Shown here one piece after another: positions 33,820 to 44,900 of a stretch of DNA of 64,000 nucleotides. Under the pieces are notes generated by a model that was not told the origin of the DNA, searched no databases, and worked only from the letters and a program-made list of their open reading frames with translations. Each line of letters begins with the position of its first letter. Position 1 is the stretch's first letter. The stretch comes from Lenzites betulinus (Eukaryota > Basidiomycota > Agaricomycetes > Polyporales > Polyporaceae): the NCBI GenBank assembly GCA_022264855.1, contig JABYQU010000032.1:248001-312000 (forward strand), in the 5' to 3' direction. Both the position numbers and the translations under genes were made by a program.

Positions 33820-34965
33820 ATTCATGGCCTGAGTCAAATGCACCCGGTACGACCTCTCAGGACAGAGTTAGCATTCACGCCGGAGCGATCACTGACTTGC
33901 ACTCGGACAGCCCGGCGTACCAGTCACAGCCCGGAATTTGTCAGAAAGAGGGAGAAAATGAGCTTTGGAATCATGGAGAAGTGTTCGCATAACTTGTACA
34001 ACACCTGTAACCGCTGCATATCGAAGGAGGTCCGCCTTCTGGAACCCGCGTGTGTGTTTCCAGGGCCAGATCTCGTGACGGCCCATGAGCTGCGCTTTAC
34101 GAAGTTCAAAAAGACATGAGACTGATAGTCGCGGCTGCATGTGGTACAGGGAGAGATTGGCGCGCGCAAGGCCGCGTCGTGCTACCGTGGCGGCGGGTGC
34201 CAGAAGAGAGACGAGCGCTTTTTGGGAGGTGTATCGTAGAGATTCTGAATCGGGAAGGTATGACGTCACGCTCTGTTCCAATGCGGCACCTTCCGGCGAG
34301 CGTCTCCGACTTCAGATACTGACTTCTCGGACGGATGAGCCTAGTAGAGGCTGTCGTGTACGAGACTTTGTGAGTTGCACTTACCATTGACGGGGACGGA
34401 AACCGATCGTCCAACTGCCAGAAGATGCCCGCGTGGAAGGAACTGTCATCTCTTAGCTACGAGTTCAAACATCAATGCATCAAGCACGGCAAAGGGAGGG
34501 TATACTCGCTTCAATAGCAGCACTAGGCCCACACTGAAGCTACAAATAGTACAATGTTGATGCTATACGCACATGCCCATGTTGCTAGAGCCGCCTCTCC
34601 TGCGACACGGTGGCCCACGGTCTAGCTCGGTATGATTTTGTTGCTCAACCTGTCGTAGGTCTAGGAAACGCCTAGATTTACCTGTAATCACGCCAACGTA
34701 TGATGCAATTTAGACTTTGAGCATCTCATCCAACCAGTGGTCGACGATTTGCTTTTAGACTACGATCGAAAGTCTGGACTCTTACAAGTAGTACGGGAGA
34801 AGAGCCGAATCAGCGGGGCCAAGCTCGAGAATGCAGAACAACGTGAGTTACAACTACCAAACTATAATACACAGGAAGATCCACATCATCTCAGCAGCGT
34901 CCATGCTATCTCATACCCGCGGCCTCTGCCGCAGCTCGCACTCGCAGTAGTCGGTGACCAACTGG
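33820..34965. other. Intergenic region
   Basis: 1.1 kb with no supported gene, lying between small secreted protein 2 and the 3' end of the cytochrome oxidase subunit gene. Confidence 0.55.
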
Positions 34966-35332
34966 TTAAGCCGCGCCGCCGGACTTGTGCCTGCCGTCCG
35001 GGTCCTACATCAGCTCCGGCGTAACGTCTCCTGGCGCAGGCGTTGAAGGCACTCACAGCTGGTAGCCCGCGGCGATGAAGGGCACGCAGAAGAAGGTGAC
35101 CGCGGACAGCGCGTAGCGCGTCGCGAACTTCCGCCGGTTGTCGTACGTGAAGGGCATGTTCTGCCGGGGCGGTGGTGAGCGGTCGGCGGCGGAGAACACG
35201 CGGCGGATGGTGGCTTACATGGTGCGCGGTGTGGTCCTTGAGGTGGTGGAGACCAAAGCCCCGGGCGAGCTTGGGGGAGCGCCTGAGCGCAACGCGGAAG
35301 GCAGCGGGCGAAGTCCTGGCGAGAGGAGACAT
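34966..35332 (-). CDS. COX8: Cytochrome c oxidase subunit VIIc (yeast Cox8), nuclear-encoded
   Basis: Small inner-membrane subunit of mitochondrial complex IV. Three exons: 35332-35219, 35160-35057 and 34990-34966. Exon 1 encodes an Arg/Ala-rich mitochondrial presequence (MSPLARTSPAAFRVALRRSP). The spliced product continues HHNMPFTYDNRRKFATRYAL, where NMPF followed by a basic stretch is typical of the family, then one transmembrane helix LSAVTFFCVPFIAAGYQL. The last splice uses the second of two AG acceptors and adds HKSGGAA before the stop, matching the family C-terminus. Length is about 80 residues, normal for the precursor. The gene looks complete. Confidence 0.9.
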
Positions 35333-35933
35333 GTCGATGTGATTTGGTGTGGGGTAGCTAGGCGGTGGGCGGTGGAGGGTGGTGGATGGCCGAGGAGTGC
35401 GAGGTGGTTGTGCGGATGATGAGCGGGACGCTGCGCTGCGTTATGTAGGCGATGAGGACACCCCACACAATCGAACGACGGGCGCGCAGGCGAGCGGGGA
35501 CCGCGCACAGGCCCCTCTGGACAGGGACTAGAATAGCCGTGGCCTGAGAAAGACCACAGCAGGAAACCGTCAGTTGTGAGCCAGGTGATCATTTGTATTG
35601 GGCGTGTTCCAGGGGGTCGAGAGCTCGGATAATCTCGAAATGGACCGTTATGCAGTCTACCCCACCGTTTGCGTCAGTATGCTGCATTCGACGCGTTATT
35701 ACAGCGTAGTCATCGTTGACTCTGCCCTTGGAATGTGTGTCAGCCACACCGCAACAGGTCTCGGGGTGAGCTGGACGAATATTGGAAGCTGGGAGGAAGT
35801 CGAAGTCAGGAGGGACGCCAGCGCCACTGCGATCATCACAAGTGCTAAAGATCTAGATCCCTCTATATTACCGGCTTAATTGATTCAGGCCGACTTGAAG
35901 ATCGTGTGCGCACTGAAGAAATCCCGGTTGTCT
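35333..35933. other. Intergenic region
   Basis: 0.6 kb containing the promoter side of the oxidase subunit gene. No other feature recognised before the tRNA. Confidence 0.5.
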
Positions 35934-36027
35934 GCCGCATTGGCGTAGTGGTATGCGCGTCCCACTTGTATCGAGCGTTTCGCTCAGGGCAATGGGGAGG
36001 TCACTCGTTCGACCCGGGTATGTGGCA
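35934..36027 (+). tRNA. tRNA-Thr(TGT) with anticodon-loop intron
   Basis: The cloverleaf can be drawn by hand. Acceptor stem GCCGCAT (35934-35940) pairs with ATGTGGC (36020-36026), with one G-U, then discriminator A at 36027. The D arm is GCGT/GCGC around AGTGGTAT. The anticodon stem TCCCA pairs with TGGGG. The T arm ACTCG/CGGGT closes the TTCGACC loop. The anticodon TGT lies at 35967-35969. An intron of about 21 nt follows the base after the anticodon, the standard position for nuclear tRNA introns. A run of five T's at 36036-36040 can end Pol III transcription. Confidence 0.88.
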
Positions 36028-36035
36028 TAGCAAGC

Positions 36036-36040
36036 TTTTT
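36036..36040 (+). terminator. Pol III oligo-T terminator of tRNA-Thr
   Basis: TTTTT nine bases after the tRNA discriminator base, the usual Pol III stop signal. Confidence 0.7.
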
Positions 36041-36506
36041 GCGTCCCAGTACGGACACACCAACATCCCGACCTTGTGCCCAGCTCTTGCGGCCTACGTG
36101 AGTTCAGAAGACGACGAGATCTTGGAATATATGACAGAAGTACTCTCATATGTCTGGTCTACATCTTCCGACATATCTTGCGATCAGCAAGCGCCCTCGT
36201 TCACTGTGTTTCGTTCTCATACTCAAGCTTTCGGTAGCTGAACATTGCGGCTATCCATTGTCGAATGGTATGCAAGCTCTCAACTCATATGTGTACAGCT
36301 ACAAGAGGTTTCGCAATATTGACATCTTGACCGCCGCGTCCTTGGTACCATTCGTATCAAAGTTCTTTATTCTCGATGCATTGGTAGAACTTTACCACAA
36401 AGCAGGAAAGGTCAACGTACCAGCGCAGTAGCCGCAGGCACAAAGATCCATTATCATCCATGGAAGTTCCCCCAGATATGTCTTTGTAGATGACTACTCG
36501 TCTCCC

Positions 36507-36513
36507 TATAAAA
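36507..36513 (+). promoter_or_regulatory. TATA box of the gene at 36621
   Basis: TATAAAA, 114 nt before the ATG at 36621. Its position decides the start: an in-frame upstream extension to 36525 lacks an ATG and would sit too close to this element. Confidence 0.55.
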
Positions 36514-36620
36514 TACCTGCCCGCGTGGCTGACTTTCTTCGGACGTCTCCCACCTTACCTCCCAATCCTACCCTCCAACTCACCCCGGCGCCGGACGCCC
36601 TGTCACACCATCACCCCACC

Positions 36621-37610
36621 ATGAGCTCTTCACCACCGTACTTTCGCCCCAGTGTCCCGAGGACACTGTTCGAGGAGATTTTGGAGATGGAGGACACGGT
36701 CCTACCAAGTCTCGACGAGGTCAACGACCCCGACGGGTGGCGCGCCCGGCGGCGCTCAGAGAAGAAGGCTGCAAAGGTCTTGGGGATCCCGTTCCTCGAC
36801 GACACCGATCTGGAGCCTGGGCACTGCGCCTCCCACGCGGAAGGCGAAGGCACGGCGTACTCCGCGCAAGACGGCCGCCGCGGGTCATTGTCCCAGCTGA
36901 ATCTTGCGTCACTGTCGCTGAGAGAGCCGGCGCGGATGGACACGCAGCACTCGACCGGGAGCGAAGAGGCCGTCCCCCTCTTAGGCAGCGCGTCGAGAGG
37001 CGCGCGCAGGAACAAGGCGCACCGGCGGCTCGGACGACATCTTCTCAGTCCTTTCCGCCTTGCGCGGACGAAGGGGCGCAAGCTCACTCGCTCGCGACAC
37101 GATGAGGAGGACATCGAGTGGGAGGAGGCGCAGGCAGAACGGGCCGCGCAGGCCGACACAGAGGGCGACGTCGAGATGGCTGAGGAGGACGAGCCTGTCG
37201 GCCAAGGGAGTCCTGGCGGGGCGCAAGCTGAGGTACCGTACACGCCGCGCCGGAAGGTGCGGTACGCGTCCGCGCCCGCAACCCCGCGCACCAGCCCGCC
37301 CAGCGCGAGGAGCCGGCGAAGCACGAGCAGCTGGCAGCGCACGACGCCCCGGACGCCGCTCTCCGCGAAGTCGTGGCGGACCGACGGCTCCCCCGGGAGC
37401 GACTTCAGCCCGGGCAGCGGGGGGAGCACGCTCCAGCGCCGCAACAAGCGGCGGCGCGCGCGGGAGCTCGTCTCGCAGACCAAGTGCTTGCAGTTGCTGG
37501 GGCCTGAGGCGAGTGGGGCGGTCGCGCGCGCGACCAATGTGAAGGAGACGAAGCTTCGCTATCGGGATTTTGGTCGTCAGCTTCATGAGCGGTTCAGGAG
37601 GGACTTGTGA
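36621..37610 (+). CDS. Hypothetical disordered basic protein
   Basis: Intronless reading frame of 329 residues. The ATG at 36621 (context CACCATGA) is preceded by a TATA box at 36507. The product opens MSSSPPYFRPSVPRTLFEEI, with a short helix-prone part LEEILEMEDTVLPSLDEVND-like in composition and WRARRRSEKKAAKVLGIPF. The remainder is low complexity: Ser/Pro/Arg/Gly-rich, with an acidic patch in the middle (EGDVEMAEEDEP) and basic clusters such as QRRNKRRRARELV that could serve as nuclear localisation signals. It ends RQLHERFRRDL. No domain is recognised. The long open frame without introns and with GC-rich codons is unlikely by chance. Nuclear location is inferred from the basic clusters only. 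Confidence 0.6.
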   Translation: MSSSPPYFRPSVPRTLFEEILEMEDTVLPSLDEVNDPDGWRARRRSEKKAAKVLGIPFLDDTDLEPGHCASHAEGEGTAYSAQDGRRGSLSQLNLASLSLREPARMDTQHSTGSEEAVPLLGSASRGARRNKAHRRLGRHLLSPFRLARTKGRKLTRSRHDEEDIEWEEAQAERAAQADTEGDVEMAEEDEPVGQGSPGGAQAEVPYTPRRKVRYASAPATPRTSPPSARSRRSTSSWQRTTPRTPLSAKSWRTDGSPGSDFSPGSGGSTLQRRNKRRRARELVSQTKCLQLLGPEASGAVARATNVKETKLRYRDFGRQLHERFRRDL

Positions 37611-40600
37611 GTGTGAGGACAGTTGGTCGCTGGTCGAACCCTGTGTTGTGGCTTTTGTTGTGGCTCTATATGTTAGTAATTCTGATAGTAATGCCAGTAC
37701 GGACTGTACAATTTGTAGGATCCAGTCTTTTTGAGGTCGTTTGAGCTGTCTGCCGTCCGATACATAGTCTGATGTTCCAAGTGAGCAATCCACAAAGTAG
37801 CAAAGTGAGAGCGGTTTACAAAGTTGTAAACGGCGCCGGCCACCATCGACAAAGTAAGAATTTTCGGCACAGGACATCGCTTTCATGCCGAGCATGCATG
37901 TACCACCAGCTGCGGCACTTATAGCCTTCGATATTAGTCCTACCTACCCAGTGCTTGTGGTCGGGAGGTTTCGAGTGAGAGGAGCAACGCCGAGTCGCGA
38001 TCGGAGTATCAATTGCTTATCTTGTTTCGGCGCCGCAGCGCCACGACGCATCCGACTAACTTAACGACTCTCTCGCTCCGTCCTAGTTAACTATGTACAT
38101 CGAGCGTAACGAAGTGTGCTTGCTCCTGGTGCTAACGATGGTGTTGATACACTGAAATGGCATATCATCCGCATTGAAAAGAGACAGAGATAGATATGCC
38201 GGCAGCCCGCTTCACGGGAGGTGGCCGGGACCGGTGAGCACGAGGTTTTGCTTCTACATCCCCCACATACACTCACCCACATTCGTCACCCTCAGTGTTT
38301 ATCATCATCTTGGAGCCTAGACATAGGACGTATGCATATTTGGCGTTCTCCACTCCCCTTGACCGCATTGCGAAGTCGACCCCCGCTGGGGCGCTACCCC
38401 ATAACCTCCGCGCCGTGTACGTACACCCCTCCGCTCGCATCTGCCTCGGAGTTCCTGGCACCCTTGCGTACCTGGTTTCCACGTCGTCAGCATCCTCAGT
38501 GTGTACACGTCATTCGTTACATGCGAGGCCGTTCTGCTCCAGTTCCGTCTGCAAGATGATGTACGGACCCTGCTCGCCCACGCCTTCTGCCGGTGTATGG
38601 CCCAGTCAGAGTTTCCGGTGATACGGTGAGAGCACTCGAACATCCTCGCGGCTCGCGACTGACCATGTGTATGTCGATAGAAACAGGGTATCTGACAAAT
38701 ATACAGGAATAGCGTACCGCTGCTAAGGTTTCGCGTCGCGAGGGCCTGGCGCGGTTCGTTGCTGAGAGCATGTGCCCGCAGTCCCTCCGAGGGCTGAACT
38801 GGTGATCGTGGTATGCGAGTGCCACTCAGTGCATCCGGTACCCTGGTGAGACGGATTTTTTCCGGCATTTTCTGCGGCGAATGCAAAGCGTGCTACGGTT
38901 GCTGACGTTGAAGAGCGATGGCCACCCTCTCAAATGAGGGTAATTGACGTACTCCAATGAGGTCTTGTTTCTCAGGACTCAGGAACCCGTCCTCGGAAGC
39001 CGCCTCTCGTCTTACTGATAACTGAGGCGGGTTAAATTTTTCACATCTGGCTGGACCCTCTTTCTAATTGTTGTGCTTTGCAGGAAGGCTGCACATGTTG
39101 TGCATCGCAAAGATTTCACCAATATGTGCCGTTATATGCCGTTCTGAATCCGGCTACGCTGTCGGCACTTTCCGTACTTCGCTATCCAATCACTCAGTGC
39201 TCAGCACTGGGTCGCAATCTAGGCCATAATCCTCTGGGTGATATGTTTTCTGACAAGCCAGATGACACGACCCACATGGATATGTGAAACCTGACGCTGA
39301 ACCCCAGAATTGCAGATGACCTGAACGTTAACATAGTGCAGATTTTGCGCCGTTCCACATGGCGCGACTGTCGATGACCGTCGTTGACCGGGACGCACGG
39401 CCTGCCTGGTAGCGCAAACAACCATACATGCAGTACGGAACCCGGAACGAGTGCGCCCGGCGATATACGAAAGGTGCTTCTCAGCATGCCCGCCGACGTG
39501 GCCACGCGCCGGTCTGGGACCATATCGGTATCACGCGATAGAGCGCTTTCCCAACCCGCCCGGGCCCAGAGACAGTTTGCTCTCTCCGGACACACGCTGA
39601 TCATCGCAGGAAGCGTTTGTCGTGATCACGCCTGTCCGCGCAACATATGGCTCTCGTTCTCAGCTGTTCAACCGTGATGACTGTCGGTGACCGTTCTGTC
39701 AATAGCACGAACACACGGGGGTTCCGCTAAACTGAGCGCTGGCACATGGTCTCCACACAAGCAGGACGAAGATCACGGAGAAGCTTGGCGGAATGTATGT
39801 CGTGAGCCACGTCTTCCGCTCCGGGGTTTCTTCCGCACTTACCGTTTGTGGCGAAAGCGCAGCTTCCGGCTTTACATTGCTTCAGAAACGCCGGTCGTGG
39901 CACCCGAATTTCTGCATTTCAGACGTCGGTCGTTTGTCACTCCGTACGTACCTGCACGTTCCTGGGTTCAGCGGGAATGCGCTGATCGGAGTTTGGTGTG
40001 CGCTCCAGACCTGCACCACTTTTTTTCACTGTCTCTCCTGCGGGGGTTGTTAGGACGACGGCGCTCGGTCCACACTCTCGCTGAGCAAAACGAGGCGCGC
40101 CGCTCGTCTAACCATTCTTGTCAGGCGACACGAAGCATCTGCTTTAGCTCCACCGACACCCTCAGATGACTTGTTTCCTTGCTTGTGTCCTTCTCTCTGG
40201 GAGCCATTCTCATGCCTCGGCGGAAATTTGCTAGGGTCATGTTGCCGTGCCTCTTTTCGAGCATATGCTTGATGTGCATCTTCGAGGGCGATTGGCCTAT
40301 GTCTGGGGTGGGCTATCGATAACTGTGGGCGAGAAGGACACCGGTTTGCACCATCAAAATTGCCTTATATGTCGTGTCTCCACAGGTTTTTCGACGGTCT
40401 CGACCGCGCGGGGAGACGCGCTTTCCATTTCGTTTTCCGTTCGCGACCCCTCTTGCGGGACCAGCGCTGTTCCAACTATGTCTTTCCGCGTCAGCCATTG
40501 GTCGACGACATGCGCCCTGCTTCGCGTGAGGCACCATGAGACGCTTCCGCCTTCAGCCACTCACCTGCGGTTGCAGTCCCGACATGCCCATCGCCGGCTC

Positions 40601-40684
40601 CGTACGGCGTACGCTTCGCACAGCGTGATCCACCCCCGGCGCCACTCTCATCCATATCTCCAAGGTTGGGCGGTCGAGGATGAG
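37611..40684. other. Long gene-poor region
   Basis: 3.1 kb without a supported gene, the longest gap in the window. Open frames on both strands are short and lack family features or consistent splicing. No transposase, reverse transcriptase or terminal repeats were seen. Confidence 0.55.
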
Positions 40685-40691
40685 TATAAAA
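40685..40691 (+). promoter_or_regulatory. TATA box of the GH16 gene
   Basis: TATAAAA located 109 nt upstream of the ATG at 40800, a typical spacing for a highly expressed fungal gene. Confidence 0.6.
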
Positions 40692-40799
40692 CCTCTGCTG
40701 TCGAGGCCCTCAAGTCATCGTGCACTGCAACCCTTCTACCTCCTCGAGGTACCCCCAGAAACATCGCGGCTCTTCACCCCCGTCCCTGGACTTCACGCC

Positions 40800-42402
40800 A
40801 TGATCGCCTCCCGCTCCTTCTTCACCCTGGCGTCGCTCGTCGCATGCGCCCTCGGCGCGACGTACCAGCAGACCGACAGCCACCAAGGCGACGGCTTCTT
40901 GAAGTCGTTCACGCACCAGGCCATCGCTGACCCCACACACGGTAGAGTGTAAATGCCTCCCACTCCCCGTGAATTGGCTCTCGACTGATCGTGGGACGAT
41001 CGGCCAGGAACTACGTCGATCAAACGACCGCGCTCGCCCAGAACCTCACATTCTCTTCCGGGGACCATTTCGTCATCCGCGCCGACGACACGACGGTGCT
41101 CAGCGCGAGTGGGCCTGGGCGCAACTCCGTGCGTCTGCAGAGCAACAAGCAGTACACGACGCATGTCACGGTGTGAGTGCACGCGCCGCCGTGCGGCTAT
41201 TCCGAGGTTTGTCGCAGAACCGCTCACGCTCCGCCGCACCCAGGTGGAACATCCGTCACATGCCGCAAGGCTGCGCGTGAGTCCCGCACAGTGCGCTGTC
41301 GTCAATAGAGCCCTTTTTGACAGCCGTCTGCAGAACGTGGCCCGCGCTCTGGGAGGTCGGCGCCGACTGGCCCAACCAAGGTCGGTCCCGATCCCACGCG
41401 AAGCCCGCGGCTGGGAGCTTGTGATTCTCATGCTTCTCTCCGCTGTTCGCAGGGGAAATCGACGTGCTCGAGGGCGTCAATGACCAGAGCCCGAACCAGT
41501 CGACGCTCCACACTAGCTCCGGTGAGTAGCCGCGCGCACGCTGAATGTCTGCGCTATCTTTGGACTCACGTACGGCGCGTCGCTTCAGGCTGCTCGATGC
41601 CCGCGTCCCGCTCGCAAACGGGGTGAGTCTTCTATCGGACGGAGGCCGGTCCAATGCTAGTGCTGATGCGCCATACCAGGACTGCCGGATCGAACAACTG
41701 TGACGTTGCCGCGACGAACAACGCGGGCTGTGGCGTCCAGGCCAACAAGGCCAACAGCTACGGCCCGGGCTTCAACAGCGCCGGCGGAGGCTGGTGAGTG
41801 CCGCACAATGTGGACGCCGCGACAGGCACAGGGCTGGGGCTGATCGTGTGCATTGCACCAGGTATGCAATGGAGCGCACGACCTCGTTTATCAAAGTCTG
41901 GTTTTGGTCCCGCACCGACGGCTCGGTGCCTAGTGACGTTTCGAGTGGCTCGACAAGCATCAACACCGATAACTGGGTGAGTTCCCGTTGTCGCGATCTC
42001 CATAGGGTACGAGAAAGACACCGCGCTGACGTTGACTGTTTTCTAGGGCACCCCGTACGCGTTCTTCCCGAGCCAGTCGTGCGACTTGACCTCCCACTTC
42101 GGCGAACACAACATCATCATTAACCTCACGCTCTGTACGTCATCCTCTTCCATGATGCACATGGATAACGCGCATAGCAGGTATTGACTCATATTATCAC
42201 CGTTAGGCGGCGACTGGGCTGGCAATGTATTCAGCCAGGACGGCTGCCCGGGCAACTGCGTCGGTAAGATCCCCTTCCGAAGTGGCTGCGCTCTCCATTC
42301 TCTGACCTAATCCCGGTCTCCGCTGCAGACTTCGTCAACAACAACCCGTCCGCGTTCACGAATGCGTACTTCGACATCCAGTGGCTCAAGATCTACGGGT
42401 GA
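40800..42402 (+). CDS. Secreted GH16 family beta-glucanase
   Basis: Glycoside hydrolase family 16 enzyme cleaving beta-1,3(4)-glucan, probably of fungal cell wall or substrate. The signal peptide is MIASRSFFTLASLVACALGA. Spliced exons give YVDQTTALAQNLTFSSGDHF, WNIRHMPQG, CGTWPALWEVGADWPNQ and then GEIDVLEGVNDQSPNQSTLH. The ExDxxE motif (EIDVLE) carries the catalytic nucleophile and acid/base. Further exons supply CGVQANKANSYGPGFNSAGG, ERTTSFIKVWFWSRTD, GTPYAFFPSQSCDLTSHFGE, INLTLCGDWAGNVFSQDGCP and the terminal AYFDIQWLKIYG. This order matches fungal GH16 laminarinase-like proteins. About nine introns. It looks complete, at about 300 residues, without a carbohydrate-binding module or C-terminal anchor. 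Confidence 0.92.
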
Positions 42403-42880
42403 ATCCCTGCTCCCCTTCCTGCTGCCGGACAGCAAACGACCGTACCCGTCCTGGCGAACGAGTCGGTCGCCACACGCTCACGACACTTACGACGGCCTTT
42501 CTTTTCCTGCGGTTCTCTAGTGCTTGATCCCCTGTAGCGGTTTCTGGTTTCAGCTTGTACCATTAGTCCGGTTGTGATGTACCATCATGAGGTTGTTCAG
42601 AGTGATATCAGGAATATGACCATTAAGTTGACACATACTGAACTGACTTCTACCAAGTGCTGATGAGGACTCAAATCATCACGCTACTCTGTGAGCCAAG
42701 ACATATGCATATCTTTAATCACTACGTCAATGTAATAGCAACTGACATTATCGATTACATCTCGCGCGTACGCGAGTTGGCTGGATTCCCCGGCGTCTCT
42801 GTCAGTCGCTCTCATCTACGGCGGTCAGCCTCTTTTGCAAGTGATACCGCTACTGATACTTAACGACTAGATCTATATTA

Positions 42881-43655
42881 ATGGGATCTGGCAAATCCTT
42901 GCGCAGTGCCTCCGAATCTAGCTCCACCCAGTATTCCGCGTTCAAGGACTGCTTAGCTCGTCGTATCCTTGCCGAACCCGGGATACATGGATCGACACAC
43001 TCAGACACTCAGGACGAGACGGACGCCCTAGACGATTTCTCTGACTATCTGGCTAGTGAAGCGTGGCCTGCTCTTCCCCCGACGCTGCGCGAGGCGACGT
43101 ACGACACCAGGGCCTCTATACCAGATCTTGATGACCTCGCTTTAGATAACATCTCGACCACGTTCTCTGACACACTCGTCTCCTGCGGGGTATCGGACGA
43201 CGCGGACTCGGCGGCAGCCTTCCTCAGGAGAACGCTTAGAGACTACGTCGCTGAGGCGTGTGCGCCGCCTCCGGTGTGGTCTAAGACCCGGACGACGGAG
43301 TGCGAGATCTGCGAGCGCGAGGTCCCGCTGACGTACCACCATCTCATCCCCCGCGAGGTGCACAACAAGGTGCTCAAGAAGAAGTGGCACCCCGAGGCGA
43401 TGCTGAACTCTGTCGCGTGGCTTTGCCGGTATGTATGTGACAATTCAAAGAGCATCGAGATCGTTTGTGAACCTGGTGGCGCGTTGCTCACTTCGCTACT
43501 CTTGCAGGCCTTGTCATACCGCTGTGCATGGCGTCGCTAGCAATGAAGTCCTCGCGAAGGAGTACTACACCACTGAGCTTCTTCTGGCTCGGGAAGACAT
43601 CCAGAAATGGCGAAAGTACGCTGCGAAACAACGCTTCGGCGTACGACGCGGATGA
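42881..43655 (+). CDS. HNH nuclease-like domain protein
   Basis: Two exons (42881-43428 and 43508-43655) give about 230 residues. The N-terminal half is acidic and probably disordered apart from FSDYLASEAWPALPPTLREA. The C-terminal half has CEICEREVPLTYHHLIPREV, then WHPEAMLNSVAWLCR, spliced to PCHTAVHGVASNEVLAKEYY. This is an HNH-type zinc module: a CxxC pair, the HH centre, then CxxC-H. The final block LLLAREDIQKWRKYAAKQRF is conserved in similar fungal proteins as I recall them. Nuclease activity is plausible but not shown; these host proteins have no mobile-element partner here. No intron-homing context is visible, so a cellular role such as DNA or RNA processing is inferred. Confidence 0.8.
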
Positions 43656-44170
43656 ACAAAAACAGCGGCGAATACGTCAAGCTTGTGGTATGTAAATGTG
43701 CTGGGGGGGAAGTCGCCCTTTGGCTGTCAATGCTCATGGCCTCTAGGTAGCTCTATACACCTTCAATAACAAATTCGCGCAGGATTGATTGACTATGCTA
43801 TCCACGGTGGTCATTGTATCGTGGGAGGTGATCGTCCCTGTCTCTCCAGTCCCTTTTGATGATGATCGTGCTTCAACGCGGCCTCCATCCCAGTGGCCGA
43901 CTGGACATGTCACACAGTGAGCCGGTGGCGACACGCGATTCGTGGGCCCCAGTTCTCGCACCGGTGCCGCGTGTACCAGTCCGAGTCATGGAGCTGCGAT
44001 CTTCGTATGTCCACCCCGCGATGCTTTTGAATCTCATATAGTCGCGGCCAGTCAGTTGATGGCCCTGGGCGCAGCGACCAACAGGACCTACAAATACCCA
44101 ATCCACAGTGCCCATCCCCGGCTGCCAGTGCTCCTCTTCAAAGGACGACTTCATTAAGACTACTTTGCCG
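43656..44170. other. Intergenic region
   Basis: 0.5 kb between the HNH gene and small secreted protein 3. Nothing recognised beyond presumed promoter sequence. Confidence 0.5.
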
Positions 44171-44632
44171 ATGAGGTTCCACGCTCAGGCCCTCCCGCTC
44201 CTTCTAGTGGCTTTCACAACCTCAACGAACGCCATGGTCACATCGCTGACCATGCACTCCCGTCAGACAGACGAGTGTCCCAGCGCGCTCTGCGCCGGGC
44301 TCGGTTCGCACTGTAGCGATACCTGCATTTGCGTCGACCCCTTCGCCAACGGCCGCGGGGTAAGCATGCACAGACTCGTCCGTAACCTTAGAGGCTCACA
44401 CACCATCTGAATGGTTAGGCATGCGTCCCGGAGAGCTGCGTCAGCGCGCCCTGCGCGACTAACGCGGACTGCTGCTCCACGCCGCTTCCGTTCGTCTGCC
44501 TGCAGCCGCCGGAGGGGCTTAATGTCTCAGCGGTGAGTGTTGCACCTCTTGTGGAGAATCATGGCGTTCTGAACGTTGTACTTGCTTAAGATGTGTGCGC
44601 CGACGCTTCCCCCGAGCGAGACAGGATCGTAA
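44171..44632 (+). CDS. Small secreted cysteine-rich protein 3, two-module
   Basis: Predicted 114-residue secreted protein built from exons 44171-44359, 44419-44532 and 44591-44632. The N-terminal segment MRFHAQALPLLLVAFTTSTN is a signal peptide. Module 1 runs from DECPSALC to FANGRG; module 2 from ACVPESCVSAPCATNADCC to GLNVSA. Each module ends in a phase-0 intron placed one residue before a cysteine, as in the two smaller genes at 31096 and 33536. The C-x4-C-x4/5-C pattern recurs. Without the second splice the frame would read on to a stop at 44587; the GTGAGT donor and TTGCTTAAG acceptor make splicing more likely. Function is unknown. Confidence 0.7.
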
Positions 44633-44900
44633 GGTACAGTCGTGCCATGCGAACATACAGTTGTAGGAGCTGTGTACATTTCCAAACAATGGAGAAAACA
44701 ATACATCGATATACAAGATTCGCAAGGACAAGTTCGCATACAAGTGATGAAGATCCGCGAGCCCGATCTGTCAGCCTGTAATACTAACGTGCATAAGGTG
44801 TCCGTGAACATCTCATGGGCGTCCGCACGCATAGCCACGCGATTATCCCAAGTCATTAACCAATAGCAGATATGATCAGAAATAGACATATACCCGATCG

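Noticed and set aside
36611..37895. Two long minus-strand frames antisense to the gene at 36621
   Set aside because: They mirror the GC-rich plus-strand gene; low-complexity Arg/Ala/Pro translations with no features.
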